Below are positions 1 to 9,785 of a DNA stretch of 64,000 nt, piece after piece; within the stretch, counting starts at the first letter, position 1; each line of letters starts with the position of its first letter. Location: assembly GCA_018268035.1 (NCBI GenBank), contig JAFDXI010000089.1:62001-126000 (forward strand). Reading direction: 5' to 3'. The translations under genes and the position numbers were made by a program. Source of the DNA: Bacteroidota bacterium. GTDB taxonomy: Bacteria; Bacteroidota; Bacteroidia; Chitinophagales; Chitinophagaceae. The notes beneath the pieces are model-generated. The model had not been told where the DNA came from, searched no databases, and saw nothing but the letters and a program-made list of their open reading frames with translations.

Positions 1-606
1 CAAATCCAAACTGCCCAGATTTCATTTACAATTGCGCTGATATGCATTATCGAAGCTGCGTTGATGCTTTTATATTCATTAGTTGGAAAATTTAAGCATC
101 GTGACAGGATGCTGAAACTGCATGAATGGAAAGGCAATGAAATGGTGTTGGATGTGGGAACAGGACATGGTTTATTAATGATTGGCGCTGCTAAAAGACT
201 TACAACAGGAAAATCTCTTGGTATTGATATATGGAAAAACAGCGATCTTAGCAATAACACTCTTCAACAGACTGAACAAAATGCAGTGCTTGAAAATGTC
301 AGCGATAAAATAAAAATTTTAAGTCAGGATATTACACACACAACTTTCAGGGACAATTATTTTGATGTTGTTGTCAGTAATCTTTGTTTGCATAATATTT
401 ATAACAAAGAAGGAAGGGCAACTGCCTGCAAAGAAATCTACAGGATTTTAAAAGACAACGGAGTTGCCATCATTTCTGATTTCAAACATACAGGTGACTA
501 CAAGAAAGCTTTTGAATCACAGGGAATGAATGTTGAAAAAATCGGCATCTATTTCATTGACACTTTTCCCCCACTCACCATAATAAGGGCAAAGAAAATC
601 AGGTAA
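1..606 (+). CDS. membrane-anchored class I SAM-dependent methyltransferase (5' truncated by window)
   Basis: The frame is open from the left edge, so the true start lies outside the window; the TTG/ATG at 61-66 are internal codons. Bases of about 22-87 encode a hydrophobic helix, suggesting a membrane anchor in front of the catalytic domain. The soluble part has SAM motif I (VLDVGTGHGLL), an acidic residue ending the second strand (LGIDIW), and the motif IV region FDVVVSNLCLHN, which together define a Rossmann-fold methyltransferase. The substrate cannot be told from the sequence. The C-terminus (PPLTIIRAKKI) ends as UbiE-like enzymes often do. The 214-bp gap before the TetR gene suggests a separate transcription unit. 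Confidence 0.8.
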   Translation, partial: QIQTAQISFTIALICIIEAALMLLYSLVGKFKHRDRMLKLHEWKGNEMVLDVGTGHGLLMIGAAKRLTTGKSLGIDIWKNSDLSNNTLQQTEQNAVLENVSDKIKILSQDITHTTFRDNYFDVVVSNLCLHNIYNKEGRATACKEIYRILKDNGVAIISDFKHTGDYKKAFESQGMNVEKIGIYFIDTFPPLTIIRAKKIR

Positions 607-787
607 TGCTTTCAAAATTTATTTAGCTGATTTATTGTTCACCCGTTATTATTCTTTTAAAAGCGTAATTGGCAGTTACAGAGTTGATCAGCCATTTTCA
701 TTCGCAATATTTACATAAAAATATTTTTTAGGCTGGCATTGCAATACCGTTTATTAAAAAAATGTCACACAACAAAAAAAACCTTTA

Positions 788-795
788 TACTTTTG
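788..795 (+). promoter_or_regulatory. -7 element of the tetR promoter
   Basis: TACTTTTG matches the Bacteroidota -7 consensus TAnnTTTG. It lies 25 bases before the TetR start codon and abuts the palindromic operator. I see no good -33 TTTG. Confidence 0.45.
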
Positions 796-813
796 ACTGA
801 CTATTCAGTCAGT
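796..813. promoter_or_regulatory. palindromic operator, probable TetR autoregulation site
   Basis: ACTGACTATTCAGTCAGT is a perfect inverted repeat with two 7-base arms (796-802 and 807-813) and a 4-base spacer. It sits immediately downstream of the -7 element and 7 bases before the regulator's ATG, where a bound dimer would block transcription. TetR proteins classically bind such dyads as dimers and repress their own gene. That this regulator is the one that binds is inferred. Confidence 0.7.
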
Positions 814-820
814 TTTATTT

Positions 821-1396
821 ATGCCAACAACAAAAAAAAGGAATACCAAAGTCATAGCTGATGCCAGCAAAGAAAAAATATTTCAAACAGCATTTGATTT
901 ATTTGCTCTAAATGGTTATTCCCGGACATCAGTGGATGCGATAGCAAAAAAGGCAAAGATTTCAAAAGGATTGATTTATCATTATTTCACGAGCAAGGAG
1001 GACATATTAAGGGGAATATTCTTGCGTTTCGTAGAAAATACCAGCCTGCAGATGACTGGAGATGGTTCTTTGCCTCCAAAAGCCGCCCTGAAACAGATGA
1101 TTGACTTTTCAATTTCGTTTATCATCCATGAAGTAAAACTTAGCAGGTTGATGATTGCTTTGGTTATTCAGCCGGACGTGATTAAAGGAATTAATAAAGA
1201 TATGAGCAAATTACGGGAAGGATGGTGGGGTGTGCTCATTGACTTGTTGAAAAAAATGGGATATAAAAATCCTGAGGCTGAAGGCTATTTTCTTGGTGCC
1301 ATCCTCGATGGTATTAGCCTTGGATATATTGCTATGGGAAAATCATACCCTATTGAAAAAGTAAAAAGATTAATTAAAAAGAAATATGAATTATGA
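821..1396 (+). CDS. TetR/AcrR family transcriptional regulator
   Basis: 191 residues, the usual size for the family. Residues of about 15-62 form the N-terminal helix-turn-helix (KIFQTAFDLFALNGYSRTSV, then DAIAKKAKISKGLIYHYF), the signature of TetR DNA-binding domains. The rest is the helical ligand-binding and dimerisation domain, too variable to predict an inducer. The ATG follows a -7 element and an 18-bp palindrome, so autorepression is likely. The stop overlaps the next ATG (ATGA at 1393-1396), so the DUF4288 gene is translationally coupled. The genes downstream (membrane methyltransferase-like protein, SDR) are plausible targets. Confidence 0.93.
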   Translation: MPTTKKRNTKVIADASKEKIFQTAFDLFALNGYSRTSVDAIAKKAKISKGLIYHYFTSKEDILRGIFLRFVENTSLQMTGDGSLPPKAALKQMIDFSISFIIHEVKLSRLMIALVIQPDVIKGINKDMSKLREGWWGVLIDLLKKMGYKNPEAEGYFLGAILDGISLGYIAMGKSYPIEKVKRLIKKKYEL

Positions 1397-1731
1397 ACAA
1401 GTATTTAGCAAAAATAGTCTTCAGGATTATCACAACAGAAAATGACAAGCCTATTGGATTATTCGAGGAAAAACTATGTTTGATTCACGCAAACAATTAC
1501 CGCGATGCTTTGAATCATGCAATCAAGTGGGGGCAAAATGAAACTTCGGAATTCACCAATGATAACGGCCAGCTTATTCAATGGGAATTTGTTTCAGTAC
1601 CGGAATTGAAATGCATTCCTGATAGTACCAACACCATTGAACTTTGCTCACATCTGGTTGAAATGCCCGGAACTGAATATGCAAACTTGCAAAAAGATAA
1701 ACAAATGCAACTATCCTTTGTTGATGAATAG
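1393..1731 (+). CDS. DUF4288-like small protein
   Basis: 112 residues, no signal peptide or membrane helix. The pattern of an N-terminal strand (YLAKIVFRI), a central helix that begins near a run of acidic and asparagine residues (NNYRDALNHAIKWGQNE), then a glycine followed by WEFVSVPEL, fits the DUF4288 family, whose function is unknown. It overlaps the TetR stop by four bases and must be cotranscribed with it. Assignment is by pattern recognition only. Confidence 0.65.
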   Translation: MNKYLAKIVFRIITTENDKPIGLFEEKLCLIHANNYRDALNHAIKWGQNETSEFTNDNGQLIQWEFVSVPELKCIPDSTNTIELCSHLVEMPGTEYANLQKDKQMQLSFVDE

Positions 1732-1811
1732 GTTGCTCAACATTGAGAAGAATATTTGAACTGTGCAGTGGCATTTATTTTTCAGGATAACTTTTTGAAA
1801 AAACATTTACA

Positions 1812-2501
1812 ATGAATTTATATGGAGCCTATGATAAAAGCATGCCTCAAAAAATTGTAATCCACATTTTTGAAATTTTATTTTTATGGATTTCTTATTG
1901 GTTCTTGTTTCAAGATGGCGGCTCATGGGTACAGGCCCATCTATATATCCACAACAATACTGGTATAAATATTAGAAGAAAAATCATTTTTATTTTTAAC
2001 ATCATCATCTTTTTAAGAATGGGATTCATGATGTTTTTCCTGTTAAAAAGAAAAATCTCATGGGAAGAAAGTATCAACATTCCTTTTGCCTTTGCTTTAT
2101 ATTATGTAGGATATAGTTTACTTGTTTTGCCGGTGATGCATCCAATAGACTGGATTGATTACCTGGGTATCACAATTTTTTGTATTGGATGTTTGTTGAA
2201 TACCGGCAGTGAAATTTTGCGCAATCAATGGAAAAAAGATAAACTTAATAAAGGCAAACTTTATACTGGTGGCCTTTTCAGGTACTCCAGGCATATCAAT
2301 TATTTTGGCGATATACTTTGGGTGAGTGGTTATGCTTTACTAACAAGGAATATATATGCAATTTCTATCCCCCTATTTCTGTTTTGCTTTTTTGCATTTT
2401 ATAATGCACCGAAACTTGATGTCTATCTCCGGAAAAAATATGGTAGCAGTTATGATGCTTATGAAAGGAAAACAAAAATGCTGGTTCCTTTTATTTTTTG
2501 A
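1812..2501 (+). CDS. membrane protein of the DUF1295 / isoprenylcysteine methyltransferase-like superfamily
   Basis: 229 residues with about five or six hydrophobic segments. The C-terminal half holds the diagnostic stretch GLFRYSRHINYFGD, equivalent to the R-x-RHPNYFG motif of DUF1295, steroid 5-alpha-reductase-like and ICMT-like membrane enzymes, followed by a KYGSSYDAYERKT element near the C-terminus, also typical. In characterised relatives this region binds SAM or NADPH. Which cofactor is used here cannot be decided. It lies 80 bases after the DUF4288 gene on the same strand, and the SDR gene follows after 61 bases, so the four genes may be one unit. Confidence 0.75.
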   Translation: MNLYGAYDKSMPQKIVIHIFEILFLWISYWFLFQDGGSWVQAHLYIHNNTGINIRRKIIFIFNIIIFLRMGFMMFFLLKRKISWEESINIPFAFALYYVGYSLLVLPVMHPIDWIDYLGITIFCIGCLLNTGSEILRNQWKKDKLNKGKLYTGGLFRYSRHINYFGDILWVSGYALLTRNIYAISIPLFLFCFFAFYNAPKLDVYLRKKYGSSYDAYERKTKMLVPFIF

Positions 2502-2562
2502 AAAACACTGCACAAATTCTTACGCTTGAACATTGAAATAAAATGGAATAATATAAAACAAC

Positions 2563-3450
2563 ATGAGCAAAATCTTATTAGCAGGCTCAACAGGTTATCT
2601 TGGAAAATTTATTCTCACAGCACTCCTCGAAAATAATTTTGATGTAATCACAATTGTCAGGAATGAAAAAAAACTACCCGAGAGTGTTATTGAAAACAAA
2701 CATCTGAAGATTATAAAAGTAGAACTAACTCAATCTGAAACAATAAAAAATTGTTGCAGTGATATTGATGTTGTGATTTCAACTGTTGGTATCACAAAAC
2801 AAAAAGATGGGCTTAGTTATATGGATGTTGATTTTAAAGCAAATCTTAACCTGCTGGAAGATGCAAAAAAGAATGGAGTAAAGAAATTGATTTATGTTTC
2901 AGTTTTACATGGTGAACAATTAACCCATATCAAAATATGCGAAGCGAAAGAAAAATTTGTTGAGGCATTAAAAAGATCAGGTTTGGATTATTGCATTATC
3001 CGGCCAACAGGATATTTTTCTGATATGGGTGAATTTTATAAAATGGCAGAAAAGGGAAAAGTATTTTTATTTGGGAATGGAGAAAATAAAATAAACCCAA
3101 TTCATGGTGCTGACCTTGCTGAGATTTGTTTGAATTCCATTCAAAACAATGCAAAGGAAATTTGTATTGGTGGCCCACAGGTTTTCACATTTAATCAACT
3201 TGCCGAAACAGCATTTGCAGTTAGTGGAAAGAAAAAAAGAATCATGCATATCCCAGCATGGTTGGGAAAATCTATTTTGTTTTTAATGCGTGTTTTTACC
3301 AGCAGCAAAACTTATGGGCCGCTTGAATTTTTAATGACTGTTTTAACGATGGATGTAACAGCACCCGTTTATGGCAAACACTATATAAAAGATTATTTTG
3401 AAGAATTAAAAAATAATTCAGCTATCCCAGACGAAAAAATGATAACCTGA
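2563..3450 (+). CDS. NAD(P)-binding SDR / NmrA-like oxidoreductase
   Basis: 295 residues. The N-terminus has the dinucleotide-binding loop G8-S-T-G11-Y-L-G14 after the first strand, then VDFKANLNLLEDAKKNGVKKLIYVSV, written here as shorter parts: VDFKANLNLL and GVKKLIYVSV, typical of atypical extended SDRs of the NmrA group. The classical YxxxK catalytic pair is absent, as in many NmrA-like proteins, so it may be a redox sensor or an enzyme of unknown substrate. It could work with the preceding DUF1295-like membrane protein, which is often found near short-chain dehydrogenases. Cytosolic; no signal peptide. Confidence 0.85.
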   Translation: MSKILLAGSTGYLGKFILTALLENNFDVITIVRNEKKLPESVIENKHLKIIKVELTQSETIKNCCSDIDVVISTVGITKQKDGLSYMDVDFKANLNLLEDAKKNGVKKLIYVSVLHGEQLTHIKICEAKEKFVEALKRSGLDYCIIRPTGYFSDMGEFYKMAEKGKVFLFGNGENKINPIHGADLAEICLNSIQNNAKEICIGGPQVFTFNQLAETAFAVSGKKKRIMHIPAWLGKSILFLMRVFTSSKTYGPLEFLMTVLTMDVTAPVYGKHYIKDYFEELKNNSAIPDEKMIT

Positions 3451-3474
3451 AAATAAATTTTTTCACTTGCACTG

Positions 3475-3484
3475 TCAGTCAGTT
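3475..3484. promoter_or_regulatory. second copy of the TetR operator half-site
   Basis: TCAGTCAGTT repeats exactly the right half of the operator at 805-814. It is preceded by ACTG, giving a short dyad ACTG-T-CAGT at 3471-3479. It lies between two convergent gene ends, so a repressor role here is doubtful and the match may be chance. Confidence 0.25.
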
Positions 3485-3489
3485 CAAAT

Positions 3490-5010
3490 TTATACCGTAA
3501 ACTTTATGCCCTGAGCCAATGGCAAATTGGAGCTATAATTGATAGTATTCGTTTGCCTGCGCATATAAGCTTTCCAGGCATCACTTCCACTTTCCCTTCC
3601 GCCGCCTGTTTCTTTTTCACCACCGAAGGCCCCGCCAATTTCAGCGCCACTGGTGCCGATATTTACATTAGCTATACCGCAATCACTTCCTTCTACAGAC
3701 AAAAACCTTTCAGCTTCCTGCATATTGCTGGTGAAGATGGAAGAAGACAAACCTTGCGGCACACCGTTCTGTTTGGAAATAGCCTCATCCAGCGTATGAT
3801 ATTTCATCACATATAAGATGGGTGCAAAAGTTTCTGTCTGCACAATGTCAAGGTCATTATCCGCTTCAATGATACAAGGCTTCACATAACATCCGCTTTC
3901 ATAACCCGGGCCTTCGAGGACACCACCTTCAACAACTATTTTGGCAGAAAGTGCTTTTGCCTTATCAATAGCTTTTACATAATTATCAACTGCTGCTTTG
4001 TCAATGAGCGGGCCTACATGGTTTTCAGCATTCAATGGGTCACCAATTTTTAACTGACCATAAGCTGCCTTGAGGTTGTCAATGACCTTATCATAAATTT
4101 TTTCATTGATAATTAATCGTCGTGTTGTAGTGCAACGTTGACCTGCAGTACCAACAGCGCCAAAGACTGCACCGGTGAGTACCATTTTTAAATCAGCATT
4201 TTCAGAAACAATGATAGCATTATTGCCACCCAGTTCAAGAATTGATTTTCCCAGTCTTTCTGCAACAGTAGCCCCAACTATTTTACCCACTTTTGTAGAA
4301 CCGGTAAATGAAATGAGTGAAACCCTTTCATCTTTACACATAGTTATACTTGCAGCATCACCATTTATTAAACAGCTTACGCCTTCGGGGATATTATTCT
4401 TTTTAAAAACATCGGCGATGATTTGCTGGCAGGCAACAGCACACAAAGGTGTTTTGGGTGAAGGTTTCCAGATACAAACATTTCCACAAACCCAGGCAAT
4501 AGCTGCATTCCAACTCCATACTGCTACAGGAAAATTGAAAGCAGAAATAATTCCAACCACGCCCATCGGGTGCCATTGCTCATACATACGGTGGCCAGGC
4601 CTTTCACTATGCATACTTAAACCATATAACTGCCGGCTTAAGCCAACTGCAAAATCGCAAATATCAATCATTTCCTGCACCTCTCCTAAACCTTCCTGCA
4701 GACTCTTACCCATTTCATAGCTTACCAATTTTCCAAGAGGTTCTTTATAATGACGCAAAGAATCACCGAACTGTCTTACAATATCACCGCGTTTTGGAGC
4801 AGGAATTTTTCTCCATTCCAAAAAAGCCTTATGTGCTGTCTGAATTACATTTTCATAATCATCGGCTGAAGTCATTGTAACAGTACCTGTGAGTTTTCCA
4901 TCAACAGGTGAATAGGATTCAATTTTTTCTGAGAAACTACCAATTTGATTTGAACCGGTTGAGGTTCCATTATTTTCTTGCTGAATGTTGAGCTGTTGTA
5001 AAAAATCCAT
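3490..5010 (-). CDS. aldehyde dehydrogenase of the ALDH7 (aminoadipate semialdehyde dehydrogenase) type
   Basis: 506 residues, full family length. The general-base glutamate motif is [11 protein letters not shown] and the catalytic cysteine is C293 within [12 protein letters not shown]. The asparagine-rich ELGGNN and the TTTRRL after the cysteine are typical of ALDH7 enzymes (antiquitin, Pcd/AmaB), which oxidise alpha-aminoadipate semialdehyde to alpha-aminoadipate in lysine breakdown. ISAFNFP and FTGSTKVG supply the oxyanion and NAD-binding loops. The gene stands alone on the minus strand between a convergent SDR gene and a long AT-rich gap, so its pathway partners are elsewhere. ALDH7 membership is fairly sure; the physiological substrate is inferred. 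Confidence 0.9.
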   Translation of the reverse strand: MDFLQQLNIQQENNGTSTGSNQIGSFSEKIESYSPVDGKLTGTVTMTSADDYENVIQTAHKAFLEWRKIPAPKRGDIVRQFGDSLRHYKEPLGKLVSYEMGKSLQEGLGEVQEMIDICDFAVGLSRQLYGLSMHSERPGHRMYEQWHPMGVVGIISAFNFPVAVWSWNAAIAWVCGNVCIWKPSPKTPLCAVACQQIIADVFKKNNIPEGVSCLINGDAASITMCKDERVSLISFTGSTKVGKIVGATVAERLGKSILELGGNNAIIVSENADLKMVLTGAVFGAVGTAGQRCTTTRRLIINEKIYDKVIDNLKAAYGQLKIGDPLNAENHVGPLIDKAAVDNYVKAIDKAKALSAKIVVEGGVLEGPGYESGCYVKPCIIEADNDLDIVQTETFAPILYVMKYHTLDEAISKQNGVPQGLSSSIFTSNMQEAERFLSVEGSDCGIANVNIGTSGAEIGGAFGGEKETGGGRESGSDAWKAYMRRQTNTINYSSNLPLAQGIKFTV

Positions 5011-5860
5011 ACAAAGTATTTTTAAATGAGATGAGTTTTACTAACGGCAAGCAGTAAAACCTATTGAATTATTTGAGCCGCAAAGGTAAGCATGAAAAGC
5101 CCATAAAACATTTCAGAACATGTTAACTCAAACCTGTTGTTGAGAAGAATAAAAATTTGATAGCAATTATTCAAAGGCGACTTATAAAAACATTTCGCAG
5201 GCAATTTTTAAACTCAAAATTTCTGGTTGACTAACGCCAACCTACAATTAAATGTGAATTAAATGAAGTAAAAAATATCTATTTCAATTTTTAATTTATT
5301 TTATTATCAGTTATATTTCATATATTATTTATTATCAAATATATAGAACATTTATTTAATAATATTGAACTATTACTTTTGTTTTTTTAAACAGATAGAA
5401 TATTAATTTTTTTCTTCTATATATATTTATATTTTTATATTATTTTAATATTATAATTAATTGTATAATAGCTAATTAATGTAAATTATAAAAGTCTAAA
5501 ATTAATAGTATAACTATTTGAGTAATTAAATTTTTGTCACTAAAATATTTGTCAAAAAAAGCATGAACTTCTACCCTATTTTTTGCTGATTTTTTTCTAA
5601 AACTGAAATCGTAAAAAAGATAGTGGAGTGCCATGTCTCCCATTTTGCCTGTATTGGTTTTTTCATTTGAAATGAATGAAGCAAACCTGGAATTCTACAT
5701 TATTGCTAATAAAATTTCACTGGAGATTTAAGTAGCTCTTAGTGATAACTCACTCACAACACTTTTGTGATGTTGTGAAAAATATCCATCATCATTAATA
5801 TTGACCATATAAATAATTTTTCAAATCCATACCCTTTTGCACAACATATAATCGCTTTGA
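5011..5860. other. 850-bp AT-rich intergenic region
   Basis: This long divergent spacer separates the ALDH and tricorn genes. Bases 5280-5520 are extremely AT-rich; 5401-5460 contain only two G/C bases. A dyad CACAACA (5755-5761) / TGTTGTG (5771-5777) lies about 130 bases upstream of the tricorn start. A 32-codon frame at 5633-5731 has no supporting feature. I see no tRNA or other RNA gene. Confidence 0.6.
5755..5777. promoter_or_regulatory. inverted repeat upstream of the tricorn protease gene
   Basis: CACAACA and TGTTGTG form perfect 7-base arms around a 9-base loop. No T-run follows, so it is not a typical terminator. It could be an operator or the base of a leader hairpin; nothing in the sequence decides this. 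Confidence 0.3.
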
Positions 5861-5893
5861 ATGATACATTTACAGCAAATCAAACTTCTGGTT

Positions 5894-8800
5894 ATGTACA
5901 AGAAAATTGTTTACACATTTACTTTATTGTTCTGCTCACAATTGATATTTAGCCAACAAAAGGGCTATTACAGAACGCCTGCGCTCCATGGCAACACTGT
6001 AATTTTTACAGCAGAAGGCGATCTCTGGAAATATGATATTTCTACAGGCTTTTCTGCCCGCTTAACGACGGATAAAGGCCTTGAAACATATCCATGTATT
6101 TCTCCTGATGGCAAAAGGGTAGCTTTTACCGGCCAATATGAAGGGGCACCTGAAATATATATTATGGATATTAATGGCGGTGTTCCCAAACGTATTACTT
6201 ATGATTATTCAGGCGGATTAATACAGGCATATAGCTGGACAAAAGATGGTAAAATTGTTTATAGGACTTCTGCCTTTAGTGCAATACCAGCAACCCCACA
6301 GGTTGTAAAACTTGATCCGGAATCACTATCAAGGGAAAGAGTTCCATTATGGGAGGCATCTTATGGTTGCTATGATGCAAACAATGTTTTATATTTTACA
6401 AGGTTCCGCAACCAGGGCAGCAAAACAAAAAGATATAAAGGTGGTTTTATTGAACAGGTTTGGAAGTTTGATGGTACTCATGAAGCCACCAATCTTACTG
6501 CAGATTTTGATGGCACCAGCACAGATCCAATGCTGTATAATGACCGTGTATATTTCTTATCTGACCGTGATGGTACGATGAATATATGGAGTATGAATAA
6601 AGATGGAAAAGATTTGAAGCAACAAACATTTTCCAAAGGTTGGGATATACAAACACCCTCAATAAACGGATCAAAAATCGTATTTCAGAAAGGCGCTGAC
6701 ATCTGGTTGTATGATATTGCTGCCAATAAAGAAAGTCTATTGGATATTTCACTTGTATCCGATTTTGATCAACGCAAACCTAAATGGATTAAAAGCCCTG
6801 TGGAAAGTATTTCAACTGCCGATATTTCACCTAATGGAAATTATGCAGCTATCATCAGTCGCGGAAGGGTTTTTGTTTCCCCAGCAAAGAGCGACCGCTG
6901 GCAGGAAGTAACCAGGAAAAGCGGTGTTCGATACAAAGAAGTTCATTTTATCAATGAAAAAACTTTAGCTGTATTATCAGATGCTTCAGGTGAATATGAG
7001 ATATGGAAAATGAATGCAGATGGCAGTGGCACAGCCTCACAAATCACGAAAAACACCAAAACAATGATTACATTTTTCAGTGTTTCACCTGATGGAAAAT
7101 ACATTGCTTATAATGATAAAAATGATGTGCTCCATATTATAGAAACAGCAACCGGCGAAATAAAATTTCAATATGATAAAGCATACAGTGGCATCAATGA
7201 AGTGGAATGGTCACCAAACAGCAGGTACCTCAATTTTACACAGGGGTTGGAAAATCTTAATTCACAAATCTGCGTAGTGGATACACATAACATGAAAATG
7301 CAACCTATAACAACAGACAGGTTGAACAGTTATAATCCAACATGGCAAAAGGATGGCAAATGGTTGTATTTTGTTTCTGAAAGAACGCTGTTTTCACAAG
7401 TGGGTTCTCCCTGGGGCTCAAGGCAACCAGAACCCTATTACACCAATACAACAAAAATTTATGCATTACAATTAGATAGCAGTGCAGCTTTTCCTTTCCT
7501 GGAAACAGATTCATGGCTGAGTGATTCCACTTATAATCCTGAATTAAAAAAAGATGAAAAACCTGATAACACTAAAAATGCAAAAGATAAAATAGCAAAA
7601 ACTGAAGATAAAACTTTAGACTGGGATGCCATAAAAACAAAATTGTTTGAAGTGCCTGTTGCGAATGGAAATATCAGGGGTGCAGTAGCGCTGAATGGAT
7701 ATCTGTATTGGATAAATTCAGTAAATGGTGTTGGCACAAAATTATTTGCACTGAAAATAGGTGAAAGCAAAAAATATGACCCTACAGAAATTGCTTCAGG
7801 TGTCAGTGGCTTTACTCCTTCTGCTGATGGCAAAAAAATATTGGTCTTTTATTCCAATCAAAAGATGGCAATTGCAGATGCCAACGGCGCTAAAGTAGAT
7901 GCTGATAAAGACAAACTTCAATTAGACAACTGGAGCTTTGTGATAGACCCGCAGGAAGACTGGAATGAAATGTTTCATGATGCCTGGCGCATGATGCGTG
8001 ATTATTTTTATGACCGCAACCTGCATAATGTAAACTGGGTAGCTATCAGGGACCAGTATGCACCATTGGTTGCAAGATTAACTGACAGGTATGAACTGGA
8101 TGACCTGTTATCTCAAATGGTAGGTGAATTATCAGCGTTGCACACTTTTGTTACCGGTGGTGATAAACGGGTGCCTGATGATAATATTCAAACAGGTTTT
8201 TTAGGTGCCACACTTACAAAAACTACACAAGGTTTACGCATTGACCATATTTACAAGAGTGACCCTGATTATCCTGACTTTACTTCACCATTAAACAAAC
8301 CAGAATTAAAAATCAGGGAAGGCGATATTATTACAGCCATCAACAATGTTACAGTCAAAGATGAAGCTGACATGAATGAGTTGCTCGCTAACAAAGTCGG
8401 CATTCCCGTAAAGCTCACACTAACTGATAAAAACAACAAATCTTACGAGCAGGTGGTAAATCCATGTTCTGCAGGAAGTGCAGCAACATTAAGATATAAT
8501 GAATGGGAATTGATGAACAGGGAAAAAGTAGATAGCATGAGCAATGATGAAATTGGTTATATCCATTTAAAAGCAATGTCAGGCTCTGATATGAATGATT
8601 TTGTAAAACAGTTTTATCCAGTCTTTACACGCAAAGGTTTGATACTGGATGTACGCAATAACAGGGGTGGTAACATAGACAGTTGGGTGTTGGAAAAACT
8701 CCTTCGTAAAGCATGGATGTATTGGCAACCAAGAAGTGGCGGGCCAATGTGGAATATGCCATTTTCATTCAGGGGACAGATGGTTATTTTGTGTAACCAG

Positions 8801-9157
8801 CAAACTGCATCAGATGGCGAAGCAATAACAGAAGGCTTCAGGAGATTAGGTTTGGGTAAAGTTATAGGCATGCGCACTTGGGGTGGTGAGATTTGGTTGA
8901 GTATGGATAACAGGCTCGTTGATAATGGCATTGCCAGCGCTGCTGAAATGGGTGTTTACGGGCCAGAAGGTAAATGGTTAATTGAAGGTCATGGTGTAGA
9001 TCCTGATATCACTGTTGACAACCTGCCTTATGCTACATTTAAAGGGAAAGATGCACAGTTGGAATATGCAGTTGATTATTTACAACAACAAATCAAAGCA
9101 CATCCTGCACCCGTGCCACCTGCGCCTCCTTATCCGGATAAATCATTCAAATATTAA
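5894..9157 (+). CDS. tricorn-type S41 serine protease, exported
   Basis: 1087 residues from the ATG at 5894, chosen because it gives a compact signal peptide (MYKKIVYTFTLLFCSQLIFS); an in-frame ATG at 5861 would add 11 residues. Domain order: beta-propeller repeats with DGK and PDGKYIAY motifs over roughly residues 25-600, tricorn C1 helices (WRMMRDYFYDRNLH), a PDZ domain around 770-860, then the S41 protease core. Likely catalytic residues are His750 (ELSALHTF) and Ser973 (QQTASDGEA). Tricorn enzymes degrade oligopeptides; exported forms are widespread in Bacteroidota and probably act in the periplasm. A strong bidirectional terminator follows the stop. Confidence 0.93.
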   Translation: MYKKIVYTFTLLFCSQLIFSQQKGYYRTPALHGNTVIFTAEGDLWKYDISTGFSARLTTDKGLETYPCISPDGKRVAFTGQYEGAPEIYIMDINGGVPKRITYDYSGGLIQAYSWTKDGKIVYRTSAFSAIPATPQVVKLDPESLSRERVPLWEASYGCYDANNVLYFTRFRNQGSKTKRYKGGFIEQVWKFDGTHEATNLTADFDGTSTDPMLYNDRVYFLSDRDGTMNIWSMNKDGKDLKQQTFSKGWDIQTPSINGSKIVFQKGADIWLYDIAANKESLLDISLVSDFDQRKPKWIKSPVESISTADISPNGNYAAIISRGRVFVSPAKSDRWQEVTRKSGVRYKEVHFINEKTLAVLSDASGEYEIWKMNADGSGTASQITKNTKTMITFFSVSPDGKYIAYNDKNDVLHIIETATGEIKFQYDKAYSGINEVEWSPNSRYLNFTQGLENLNSQICVVDTHNMKMQPITTDRLNSYNPTWQKDGKWLYFVSERTLFSQVGSPWGSRQPEPYYTNTTKIYALQLDSSAAFPFLETDSWLSDSTYNPELKKDEKPDNTKNAKDKIAKTEDKTLDWDAIKTKLFEVPVANGNIRGAVALNGYLYWINSVNGVGTKLFALKIGESKKYDPTEIASGVSGFTPSADGKKILVFYSNQKMAIADANGAKVDADKDKLQLDNWSFVIDPQEDWNEMFHDAWRMMRDYFYDRNLHNVNWVAIRDQYAPLVARLTDRYELDDLLSQMVGELSALHTFVTGGDKRVPDDNIQTGFLGATLTKTTQGLRIDHIYKSDPDYPDFTSPLNKPELKIREGDIITAINNVTVKDEADMNELLANKVGIPVKLTLTDKNNKSYEQVVNPCSAGSAATLRYNEWELMNREKVDSMSNDEIGYIHLKAMSGSDMNDFVKQFYPVFTRKGLILDVRNNRGGNIDSWVLEKLLRKAWMYWQPRSGGPMWNMPFSFRGQMVILCNQQTASDGEAITEGFRRLGLGKVIGMRTWGGEIWLSMDNRLVDNGIASAAEMGVYGPEGKWLIEGHGVDPDITVDNLPYATFKGKDAQLEYAVDYLQQQIKAHPAPVPPAPPYPDKSFKY

Positions 9158-9175
9158 TCGAGAGTACAATGTTTA

Positions 9176-9218
9176 AAAAAATAAACCACCTCAATTTGAA
9201 AGAGGTGGTTTATTTTTT
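9176..9218. terminator. bidirectional rho-independent terminator
   Basis: Perfect 17-base arms (9176-9192 and 9202-9218, GC core ACCACCTC/GAGGTGGT) around a 9-base loop, with A-runs before and T-runs after. It sits between the convergent ends of the tricorn gene and the 184-residue membrane protein gene and can serve both. Confidence 0.9.
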
Positions 9219-9230
9219 ACTTTATCATTT

Positions 9231-9785
9231 TTATTTCGGGCAATTAGGTGGACAGGGGTCTGCCTTATCATACACATTTGATTTTAGCATATCACCGGTA
9301 TTATTTTTATCAATAAGCAATTTTCCATCTTTTATTCCTGCAGAAATAATGTGCAACCTCGGCAGTCTTTTTATTCCCAGAATTCCAGAATTAAAAGTTC
9401 CCGCTTGTCCAAAATAAAGTATAAGTTCATCTGCCTGTTCACCTGCAGGCAACAATACATTGTGGTTAATAATAGTATCAATTTGTTTAGCATCAAAAAC
9501 AAAACCTTCGAGCTTTTTTTCAACTGTATCTCCGGGCACACCAGGAGTCCTGGCAACCCTTACTTTAAAAGGTTTAAATTTCAAATACTCGTTTTTCAGT
9601 TTAAAAGCATCATCCCAGGATATTCTTTCGCTTTTTGCAATAGTGAAACTTTCCGTAGAACCTGTCATATTATTATATACATACATGAATGCAAAAGCCA
9701 ATAGCATACCATAGATAATTTTTGCAACATCAGTTTTGAACAATGAAATACGTTCATTTTTTTTTGGTGAATTTTGATTGCTCAT
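9231..9785 (-). CDS. hypothetical single-pass membrane protein
   Basis: 184 residues. A charged N-terminus (about 22 residues) precedes one transmembrane helix (IIYGMLLAFAFMYVY, residues about 23-37), so the rest is predicted periplasmic. The C-terminal domain mixes short strands and ends in a Cys-Pro-rich tail (DPCPPNCP) with two cysteines that could form a disulfide or bind metal. I do not recognise the family. The gene is preceded by its own 244-bp region and followed by the shared terminator, so it is probably monocistronic. Confidence 0.75.
   Translation of the reverse strand: MSNQNSPKKNERISLFKTDVAKIIYGMLLAFAFMYVYNNMTGSTESFTIAKSERISWDDAFKLKNEYLKFKPFKVRVARTPGVPGDTVEKKLEGFVFDAKQIDTIINHNVLLPAGEQADELILYFGQAGTFNSGILGIKRLPRLHIISAGIKDGKLLIDKNNTGDMLKSNVYDKADPCPPNCPK

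Noticed and set aside
5633..5731. 32-codon plus-strand frame with a GGAG stretch before its ATG
   Set aside because: No recognisable protein, composition like the surrounding AT-rich DNA, and Shine-Dalgarno-like sequences are rarely used in this phylum.
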